In this document: in pieces, positions 14,539-19,915 of the stretch
How positions within the stretch are numbered: position 1 is the stretch's first letter
Layout: each line of letters starts with the position of its first letter
Source: CAVQGZ01 sp964356295
GTDB lineage: Bacteria > Actinomycetota > Actinomycetes > Jiangellales > Jiangellaceae
NCBI GenBank assembly: GCA_964356295.1
Contig: CAYHHE010000055.1
Coordinates: 1-19,915 of the forward strand
DNA length: 19,915 nt
Direction: 5' to 3'
The notes under the pieces: model-generated
Database searches by the model: none
Seen by the model: only the letters and a program-made list of their open reading frames with translations
What the model was told of the DNA's origin: nothing
Translations under genes and position numbers: made by a program

Positions 14539-14928
14539 GTGAGCGGATCGATGTCCACACCGAGTGTGAGGCAGCGCCACGCCGCCGAGATCCTTGCGGC
14601 TCTTGGTCACTCCCTTCGCGACGCACGCGCGCTGTCCGTCCACTGCGCCAACGGCCACCACGTGGCCGCGGTCTACCGCACGCCCGAGGGCCCGGTGGTA
14701 CAGACCACACCGGGTCGACGGGCGCACGGAGACAGAGACCGCGCCGACACGCCGCACCATGGCGGACGCCAGCCTCGGCACTGGCAGGACTTCCTGGTCG
14801 CCGACCAGTTCGCCGACGACGCGCTGCCCGCGTGGTGCGAGTGCGGACCGTGGACCCTGTCGCGCTCTCAGATCGGCACCTGGCTGGCCGACCAGGAGCG
14901 GCGCGTGGTCCTGGAGTCCTCGGCCTGA
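14539..14928 (+). CDS. Small Cys/His-rich hypothetical protein
   Basis: The predicted 129-aa soluble protein has no family I recognise. It begins with a helical segment (RQRHAAEILAALGHSL), continues with LSVHCANGHHVAAVYRTPEGPVVQ, a charged Arg/His-rich stretch, and ends with WCECGPWTLSRSQIGTWLAD. The C-x3-H-H and C-x-C pairs could together hold one zinc ion, and the last part looks like a short ribbon followed by a helix. The start is either GTG 14539, supported by TACAGT upstream, or ATG 14551; neither has a Shine-Dalgarno. It is divergent from the ClC gene and converges on the YihY gene with five bases between the stops. The reading frame is tightly bounded and shows actinobacterial codon use, so a real gene is likely. 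Confidence 0.7.
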   Translation: MSGSMSTPSVRQRHAAEILAALGHSLRDARALSVHCANGHHVAAVYRTPEGPVVQTTPGRRAHGDRDRADTPHHGGRQPRHWQDFLVADQFADDALPAWCECGPWTLSRSQIGTWLADQERRVVLESSA

Positions 14929-14933
14929 CGCCC

Positions 14934-15962
14934 TCAGGTGGTTCGCTGCTCGTCCTGGCGGATGGCCTCGATCTGGTCGGTGGCGTCCTGGACGGCTGCC
15001 TGCGCATGAGTGGTTGCGGTGGCCTCGAGCACCTCGAGCGGGACGTCCTTCTCCGCGATCCCGGCCGCCAGAGCCGCCGAGGCGTAGAGCGCGATGCTCT
15101 GCAGGAAGAGCACGAACAGCACCCCGATGGGGGCTGCGAAGGCGCCGTACTGGGGCTTGTCGATGGTGAATCCGACCAGGATGGTCATCAGGTTCTTGAG
15201 GATCTCGATCACCACAGCACCGACGCCCGCGGCGAGCGCCCGGGCGTGGCGCGGCGGCCGGATGCCGCCGAGGTTCCCGAGCAGCAGGTACACGACGATG
15301 AAGTTCACCCCGAGCGTCAGGACCGTCGAGCCGACACTGAGCAGGACCCCGGGGCTTTGCCAGTCGATGCCCAGCGCGGCGAACACCTGCTCGGAGAGGT
15401 CGGCGGTGAAGGTCGTCGCGACGAACGACAGCAGGATCAGCGGACCGATGAGCGCCAGCCAGCCCAGCGCCCGCAACCGCGCGACGACGACGTTGCGCGG
15501 GTCCTTCGGGGCGCCGTAGATCGCATGCAGAGAGCCGGAGGTGGCCACCACGGCGCCGGTGCCGGCGTAGAGCAGACCGATCGCGCCGACCAACGAGGTC
15601 GCCTGTCCGACACTGCGCAGCTGCTCAGGGTCGATGCCCTCGTCCCCGAGCAGGCCGGGGAACGCCTCGGAGACCGCCTCGGTGACATAGGTGGCCACCT
15701 GCTCTGCTCCCAGCGCGGTGGTCAGGCCGTAGGCGAAGGCGACGATGGAGAACATCGCCAGGAAGAGGTAGTAGGTGGTTCCGGCGGCCAGCAGCGAGCC
15801 CTTGGCCTGGGAGAAGCGGGTGAACGCCCGGAACCCCACCCCTACGCCGGTTCCGACCGCTCCTTCCCGGGCGTCGAGGTCCTTGACCTTCTGCGGGGTC
15901 GCTTTCGGGGGCGGGTCGATCACCGTCCCGGGGATGGGAGGGAGGGCGGTCGAGGCACTCAT
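14934..15962 (-). CDS. YihY/virulence factor BrkB family membrane protein
   Basis: The 342-aa protein has a soluble N-terminus (about 1-45), six membrane helices of the YihY/BrkB type, and a helical cytosolic tail (about 300-342). Family landmarks are TTYYLFLAMFSIVAF in the first helix, LYAGTGAVVATSGSLHAIYG (about 130-150), the GPLILLSFVATTF helix, and the APIGVLFVLFLQSIALYASA helix near the end. Once thought to be ribonuclease BN, the family is now considered a transporter-like membrane protein of unknown substrate. ATG 15962 is preceded by GGAGGAGGA; an in-frame ATG at 16040 lacks such a signal. It is divergent from the unknown gene at 16092. Confidence 0.93.
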   Translation of the reverse strand: MSASTALPPIPGTVIDPPPKATPQKVKDLDAREGAVGTGVGVGFRAFTRFSQAKGSLLAAGTTYYLFLAMFSIVAFAYGLTTALGAEQVATYVTEAVSEAFPGLLGDEGIDPEQLRSVGQATSLVGAIGLLYAGTGAVVATSGSLHAIYGAPKDPRNVVVARLRALGWLALIGPLILLSFVATTFTADLSEQVFAALGIDWQSPGVLLSVGSTVLTLGVNFIVVYLLLGNLGGIRPPRHARALAAGVGAVVIEILKNLMTILVGFTIDKPQYGAFAAPIGVLFVLFLQSIALYASAALAAGIAEKDVPLEVLEATATTHAQAAVQDATDQIEAIRQDEQRTT

Positions 15963-16091
15963 CGATCCTCCTCCGCTGGCGTGGCCGGTCGGGCTCGCGC
16001 GAGCCGGCTCACCTGCGACGAGTGAACCAGACGCCACCATGCGCCATGCTGTGCTTGCGTGCCGGGACCACCGGCCGGACGAGGAGGCAGC

Positions 16092-17138
16092 GTGTCAGAC
16101 CAGCAGGCCATGTTCGAGGCGCATGTCGCCTTCGATGTCGCACGTCTGACCGGACGTGCTGGCGATGCGACGGTCGCGGCGGAGGTGGCGGCCGTGTTCG
16201 AGTGGCTCGGACAGGTGTCGCTGTCCGAGCTGGCCACGCCGGCGGCGGTGACCGAGGTGGTTGTCGATGCGTCCCGCCGGGTCGAGCCGGCCCTCGGCCT
16301 GCTCGAGGACATCCTGGACGGTGTGCTGGCCGGCTTGGCCGACACGCCCGAGACGGTCGGTGACGTGGTCAGCGCCCATGACGTCCAGCGCTGGGCAGTG
16401 GCGCTGTCCGGGATGGAGAATGCGCGGTCACAGGTGCTGGAGTCCGTGACCAGCAGCAGCATGTACACCCGCCTGGTCGCGCACGTCGTCTACAGCGGCG
16501 TGAAGCGCTACGTGCTGACCGAGAACGTGCTGGCCAAGCGCATCCCGGGCGCGTCGTCGCTGGTGCGGCTGGGCCAACGCGGGCTGGGGGCGGCCGCGCC
16601 GGGTCTGGAGCAGAACATCGACCGCCAGCTGATCGCGTTCGTGGACGCCAACATCTCCGACACCGTGCGGGAGAGCAAGCACTTCCTGAACGGGATGTTC
16701 GATGCGGACCTCGTGGTCGAGGTGTCGCAGGAGGCGTGGGCAGGAGCCGCGGAAGGCTCGCTGGCCGCGATCCCGCCGGCGCTGGACCGTGACGAGCTGC
16801 GGGCGCTGCTCGAGGTCGTCTGGTACCAGTGGGAGCAGGTGCGCGGAACCCCCCTCTACGAACGGCTGGTCGGTGAGGCGGTGGGGTCGTTCTTCGCCTC
16901 GCACGGGTCCCGACCGGTGGCCGACCTGCTCGCCGACCTCGGCGTCACCGTCGACGTGGCGACGGACTGGGCGCTCGCGCTGGCCGGGCCCGCGCTCGAG
17001 CAGGCGCACGCGTCCGGCTTCACCGAGGAGCGGGTTCGTGCCTGGCTGGCGGCCTTCTACGACTCCTACGAGCCCTCCACCGCGACGAGCACTCCTGCGC
17101 GCCCCCGACCGAAGAAGCGACCCACCCGCCGGACGTGA
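16092..17138 (+). CDS. Conserved-looking helical hypothetical protein
   Basis: The 348-aa product is not a family I recognise. It is mostly alpha-helical and acidic with a basic Pro/Arg/Lys tail (PRPRPKKRPTRRT). A moderately hydrophobic middle part (MYTRLVAHVVYSGVKRYVL, then IPGASSLVRLGQRGLGAAAPG) might contact membrane, but no clear transmembrane helix is present. The second half contains several helices with conserved-looking aromatics (VVWYQWEQVRGTPLYERLV). GTG 16092 has a strong GAGGAGG at 16081-16087; the open frame continues upstream to 16059 without one. It is divergent from YihY and followed by the HTH_42 gene after 18 bp, probably as an operon. Confidence 0.8.
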   Translation: MSDQQAMFEAHVAFDVARLTGRAGDATVAAEVAAVFEWLGQVSLSELATPAAVTEVVVDASRRVEPALGLLEDILDGVLAGLADTPETVGDVVSAHDVQRWAVALSGMENARSQVLESVTSSSMYTRLVAHVVYSGVKRYVLTENVLAKRIPGASSLVRLGQRGLGAAAPGLEQNIDRQLIAFVDANISDTVRESKHFLNGMFDADLVVEVSQEAWAGAAEGSLAAIPPALDRDELRALLEVVWYQWEQVRGTPLYERLVGEAVGSFFASHGSRPVADLLADLGVTVDVATDWALALAGPALEQAHASGFTEERVRAWLAAFYDSYEPSTATSTPARPRPKKRPTRRT

Positions 17139-17156
17139 CGCCCGGAGATGGGCAGG

Positions 17157-18278
17157 ATGACCGCGGTGGAGCTGACGGCGTCCCAGGCGTTGGCGCTGCG
17201 GCTGCGCAGCCTGCTGCTGGACGGGCCGTCCGCGGGCGCGGGTTCCCGGCCGGCCACCGTCGCCGAGGTCGCCACCTGGATGGGCGCGATGCAGGCTCAG
17301 GACCTCGCCAGCGTCCTGTGGTCGCTCGGAGTGCGACTGCCACTGGCCCGGGCGGAGATCGAGGCGGCCCTGGAGCGCCGTGAGGCGCTGCGCACCTGGC
17401 CGTTGCGCGGCACGGTGCACCTCGTGCCGTCCCGCGACGCCCGATGGATGGTGGAGCTGACGGGTGCTCGGGCGTTGGCCGGCGCGGCAAAGCGACGGTC
17501 GTCGCTGGGTATCAGCGAGAGGACCGCCGAGCGAGCGGTCGACGTGCTGGGCACCGCGTTGGCCGGCGGGGGGCGTCTGACCCGCAGCCAGTGCCTGGCC
17601 ACCCTTCAGGCCGGGGGCATCAGCGTGCAGGGCCAGCGCGGGTACCACCTGCTCTGGTACGCCTGCCAGACCGCGGTGGCGTGCATCGCAGCGAACGTCG
17701 GTGCCGAGCAGTCCTTCGCCCTGCTCGACGAGTGGGCGCCGAACCCGCACCTTCCGGACCGGGAGGAGGCGCTGGGCACGCTGGCTCTGCGCTACGTCCG
17801 CGGCCGTGGACCGACGACTGTCAAGGACTTCGCCGGCTGGGCCGGCCTGACCATGGCCGACGGCCGCCGCGGTGTCGCTGTGGCCGGTGACGCCCTCACC
17901 GCCGTGCCGGTCGAGGGTGTCGAGATGCTGCTGGCTGCGGCGGCGCTGTCCCGCTCCGTCCCGTCACCCGACCCCGACGGGGTGCGTGTCCTTCCGCGTT
18001 TCGACGAGTACCTGCTCGGCTACAAGGACCGGTCACTGATGCTCGCCCCGCAGCACGCGAACGCGATCATCCCCGGCCGCAACGGGGTCTTCCAGCCGAC
18101 GGTGGTCCTCGGCGGTCGGGTGGTGGGGACGTGGCGACGTTCGCGCACGGCCGCGCACACCCGCGTCACGGTGCACCCGCTCGTCCCGCTGGGCCAACGT
18201 GAGCGGCAACGCACCGAGGACGCGTTCTCGCGGTATGCGGTCTACCTGGACGAGCCCGTGGAGGTGAGCTGGTCGTGA
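17157..18278 (+). CDS. Winged-helix HTH_42 protein, likely AlkZ-like DNA glycosylase
   Basis: The 373-aa protein shows the winged-helix DNA-binding family (HTH_42; YcaQ/AlkZ relatives). A GAMQAQDLASVLWSLGVRL segment holds Q46-x-Q48, matching the QxQ catalytic motif (Q37/Q39) of AlkZ from the azinomycin pathway; LRTWPLRGTVHLVPSRDARW and RVLPRFDEYLLGYKDR are further family landmarks. AlkZ-type enzymes remove bulky alkylated bases and unhook interstrand crosslinks, so a genome-protection role is plausible. Without the family knowledge it would be called a transcription factor. ATG 17157 has GGAG 9 nt upstream; an in-frame ATG at 17148 is too near that site. It overlaps the DUF998 gene by four bases. 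Confidence 0.88.
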   Translation: MTAVELTASQALALRLRSLLLDGPSAGAGSRPATVAEVATWMGAMQAQDLASVLWSLGVRLPLARAEIEAALERREALRTWPLRGTVHLVPSRDARWMVELTGARALAGAAKRRSSLGISERTAERAVDVLGTALAGGGRLTRSQCLATLQAGGISVQGQRGYHLLWYACQTAVACIAANVGAEQSFALLDEWAPNPHLPDREEALGTLALRYVRGRGPTTVKDFAGWAGLTMADGRRGVAVAGDALTAVPVEGVEMLLAAAALSRSVPSPDPDGVRVLPRFDEYLLGYKDRSLMLAPQHANAIIPGRNGVFQPTVVLGGRVVGTWRRSRTAAHTRVTVHPLVPLGQRERQRTEDAFSRYAVYLDEPVEVSWS

Positions 18279-18976
18279 CGCCTGGACTCGCGGACGCCGA
18301 GCAGCAGCGCCCACCGCGAGTGTGGGCCGTCGGCAGGGCGCTCGCGGCGGTCGGCGCCGTCGGCCCCATGCTGTACGTGGGTCTCACGATGGTGCTCGGG
18401 CTGACCTGGACCGGCTACGACCCGGTCCGGGACACCCAGAGCGAGCTGGGCGCGATGGACTCCCCGGTGCAGGTGGTCATGAACGTGGCCGGCTTCATGG
18501 GACTCGGGGTGTCGATCCTCGCCTTCGCCGGGGCCTACGCGATCGTGCTGCGTCCGGGGTGGCCGACGTGGGTGGCGACGGCGCTGCTCGTCGTTGCAGG
18601 GGTGGGCATGGTGGTGGTCGGCTTCTTCCCCTGCGATCCAGGGTGCGTGGACGTCACGACGACGGGACGTCTGCACGGGGTGTTCAGCGCCCCCGGCGCG
18701 ATCGGTCTGCCTGCCGCAGCCATGGTGTCGGCCCTGGTGTTCGGGCGCGACGGGCGGTGGAGCATCGGCTGGCAGCTGACATCCTTCGTGCTGGGAGCGC
18801 TCAGCCTCGCCTCGGGTCCGATCATCGCGGCCGAGGTTGTCGCGGGCGCCAACGGGCTGCTGCAGCGAGCGGGCATGTGGCCCTCGCTGCTCTGGGTGAG
18901 CGCCGTCTCGATCCGGCTTCTCGTCCTGACCCGCGCATCGGTGGACCGACGGCGGCCGCCCGCCGCGGGAGACTAG
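18275..18976 (+). CDS. DUF998-like integral membrane protein
   Basis: This 233-aa protein has six predicted membrane helices, at about residues 21-43, 64-90, 98-118, 137-156, 165-187 and 200-218. TGYDPVRDTQSELGAMDSP after helix 1 and FFPCDPGC and GRLHGVFSAPGAIGLP (H134) later are typical of DUF998 proteins, whose function is unknown. GTG 18275 overlaps the upstream stop (GTGA), so it is translationally coupled to the AlkZ-like gene. The Arg-rich C-terminus is cytosolic by the positive-inside rule. It ends 9 bp before the first tube-protein gene. Confidence 0.87.
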   Translation: MTPGLADAEQQRPPRVWAVGRALAAVGAVGPMLYVGLTMVLGLTWTGYDPVRDTQSELGAMDSPVQVVMNVAGFMGLGVSILAFAGAYAIVLRPGWPTWVATALLVVAGVGMVVVGFFPCDPGCVDVTTTGRLHGVFSAPGAIGLPAAAMVSALVFGRDGRWSIGWQLTSFVLGALSLASGPIIAAEVVAGANGLLQRAGMWPSLLWVSAVSIRLLVLTRASVDRRRPPAAGD

Positions 18977-18979
18977 CCT
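18974..18979 (+). promoter_or_regulatory. Leaderless -10 box (TAGCCT) before the first tail-tube gene
   Basis: TAGCCT overlaps the DUF998 stop codon (TAG) and is separated from GTG 18986 by exactly 6 nt. This suggests that the injection-system genes have their own promoter and a leaderless first message. Confidence 0.5.
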
Positions 18980-18985
18980 GGCCAC

Positions 18986-19399
18986 GTGCCAGGGCGTCGA
19001 CCGGCGGAGGACGGCGAGCCTGCCTCGGCGGGTCGCTTCCGGGTCGTCCTCGACGAGGGCGAGGTCGCCGTGTCCAGCGTCCGGGGCCTGTCCATGCCGG
19101 CCGCCGACCCAACGCGCGCGGACACCGACGAGCCCCGGGTGACGCTGTGTCGCGCGGTGACCGGCGACCGCCGGCTCTACGACTGGGCGGCCTCGACCCA
19201 GCGCCGTCGCGGCGAGGTACTCGTCGAGGTGTGGGGCAGCCGCGCCGACACCCCTGTCGCGGTCTGGGCTCTTCTCGGCGCCCGACCGGTGCGGTGGTAC
19301 GGGCCCGATCTGGACGCGATGGCCGCAGGTGTGGCCGTCGAGGAGCTCGAGCTGACCTATGACCGCCTGGAGTGGCGGTTCCCCAAGCCTGAGAGGTGA
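18986..19399 (+). CDS. Contractile injection system tail-tube protein (gp19-like), copy 1
   Basis: The 137-aa product matches the tube family of phage tails and eCIS (gp19, Afp1/Afp5-like) in pattern: N-terminal strand GRFRVVLDEGEVAVSSVRGLS (residues 16-36), VTLCRAVTGDRRLYDWAAST in the place of the usual T-L-x-R-G-x-x-x-x-x-x-L-x-x-W motif, then VAVWALLGARPVRWYGPDLD (91-110) and VAVEELELTYDRLEW (117-131), the diagnostic C-terminal strands. Tube proteins stack as hexameric rings inside the contracting sheath and form the conduit for cargo. Shorter and more divergent than copy 2; the N-terminal DPY motif is missing, so it may be a specialised tube or adaptor ring. GTG 18986 is supported by a -10 box 6 nt upstream. 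Copy 2 follows after 6 bp. Confidence 0.85.
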   Translation: MPGRRPAEDGEPASAGRFRVVLDEGEVAVSSVRGLSMPAADPTRADTDEPRVTLCRAVTGDRRLYDWAASTQRRRGEVLVEVWGSRADTPVAVWALLGARPVRWYGPDLDAMAAGVAVEELELTYDRLEWRFPKPER

Positions 19400-19405
19400 C
19401 CTGAC

Positions 19406-19857
19406 ATGAGCGTGGTTCGCGACGACCGTACGGACGGTTCAACTTCGTGGTCTCCCTCGGCGGAGGGTCCGACCCGGCGAGCGTGGTCGCCGGGTTCACC
19501 GAGGTCGTCGGCCTCGGGCTCGAGGTGCAGTACGCGGAGTACCGCAACGGCAACGACAAGCAGGGGACGGTCCGCAAGGTGCCCGGCCTGCACCGGGTCC
19601 ATGACGTGACACTCAAGCGTGGGGTCATCGGGTCGACCGACCTCTTCGAGTGGCTTCGCCACGTCGCCGACGGTGTGCCGGACCCGCGCGACGTGACGAT
19701 CACCCTGTTGAACCAGGCACGCGAGCCGGTCCTGGAGTTCCGGCTCCTTCGGGCCCAACCGAGGCGCTGGACCGGCCCGAGCCTGGACGCGACATCGGGC
19801 ACCGATGTGGCGCTGGAGGAACTCGTCCTCACCGCCGAGGGCCTGCGCCTGGAGTAG
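19406..19857 (+). CDS. Contractile injection system tail-tube protein (gp19-like), copy 2, probable frameshift near start
   Basis: The long reading frame (19447-19857, 136 aa from GTG) is a clear tube protein: VVAGFTEVVGLGLEVQYAEY, VRKVPGLHRVHDVTLKRGV, GSTDLFEWLRHV and the C-terminal VLEFRLLRAQPRRWTGPSLD. Codons before GTG 19447 in that frame read PYGRFNFVVSLGG, the expected DPYxxFxF beginning, but no start codon exists there. ATG 19406, with GAGAGGTG upstream, is in another frame (MSVVRDD). Adding one C at about 19426-19427 joins the two as MSVVRDDPYGRFNFVVSLG and gives 150 aa, the usual length of Afp1/Afp5-type tubes. So one base is missing, either by assembly error or real mutation. If real, translation could begin only at GTG 19447, losing the first strand. 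Next to copy 1. Confidence 0.85.
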
Positions 19858-19886
19858 GTCTCGCTCGGGCCGACAGTCTGCCGCGG

Positions 19887-19915
19887 GTGGCCTCGTCCCG
19901 GCCGACGGTGCCCAC
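19887..19915 (+). CDS. Possible start of a third gene (sheath-like N-terminus), cut by window edge
   Basis: GTG 19887 opens V-A-S-S-R-P-T-V-P before the window ends. Sheath proteins of contractile injection systems often begin with a short peptide of this kind, followed by T-Y-x-S-P-G-V-Y-V-E-E, and a sheath gene commonly neighbours the tube gene. Only nine codons can be seen and no good Shine-Dalgarno is present, so this rests on context alone. Confidence 0.3.

Noticed and set aside
14517..16025. Long plus-strand open frame (502 codons) over the 14539 gene and YihY
   Set aside because: Low-complexity charged translation without a domain; the minus-strand YihY protein explains the region with clear membrane helices.
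17157..18278. Transcriptional regulator
   Set aside because: The winged helix would suggest it, but the length, QxQ motif and RVLPRFDEYLLGYKDR landmark point to the AlkZ/YcaQ superfamily.
18986..19857. Prophage tail module
   Set aside because: Not excluded, but no integrase, capsid, terminase or lysis gene lies in the window, and paired gp19-like tubes with these motifs fit eCIS better.

Overview
The window is very GC-rich, gene-dense actinobacterial DNA. Codon use, GTG starts, many TANNNT-type leaderless starts and the families present fit Actinomycetota, possibly Micrococcales/Cellulomonadaceae-like; that finer placement is a guess. I find 22 protein genes: 20 look intact, one carries a probable frameshift, and one is a possible fragment cut by the right edge. 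There is one 100-N scaffold gap (2949-3048). I see no rRNA, tRNA, CRISPR array, transposase or integrase.

Left part (20-5452): an NAD(P)-binding SDR-like gene is divergent from a tandem pair of pirin-like cupin genes. A GC-rich intergenic region of about 500 bp follows, holding palindromes, short tandem repeats, a three-copy GATCTTGACG motif and the assembly gap. Next comes an MMPL/RND-type membrane transporter divergent from its likely TetR regulator, with an inverted GGTGAACAC pair in the shared promoter region.

Middle part (6320-10473) holds small single-function genes: a HAD-like protein divergent from a metallophosphoesterase, a cyclic-nucleotide-binding-fold protein whose cassette arginine is replaced, an SRPBCC protein, a four-helix membrane protein and a MarR regulator. 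A 12-nt inverted repeat lies between the SRPBCC and CNB-fold genes. Divergent from the MarR gene is an arsenate-reductase/LMW-phosphatase-like enzyme with an added N-terminal helical domain.

Right-middle part (10512-14418): the complete AmmeMemoRadiSam set lies in one tightly coupled operon on the minus strand (radical SAM AmrS, then Memo-like, then AMMECR1-like), with a ClC-type anion channel upstream on the same strand. Then follow a small Cys/His-rich unknown, a YihY/BrkB membrane protein, an unknown helical protein, a winged-helix HTH_42 protein carrying the QxQ signature of AlkZ-like DNA glycosylases, and a DUF998-like membrane protein.

The right end is the most interesting part. From 18986 two consecutive genes encode tail-tube (gp19-like) proteins of the kind found in extracellular contractile injection systems (eCIS). 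The second carries what looks like a one-base deletion just after its start. The last 29 bases could be the start of a third gene (V-A-S-S-R-P-T-V-P), a plausible sheath N-terminus. The window therefore seems to catch the left boundary of an eCIS cluster, with a leaderless start ahead of its first tube gene.
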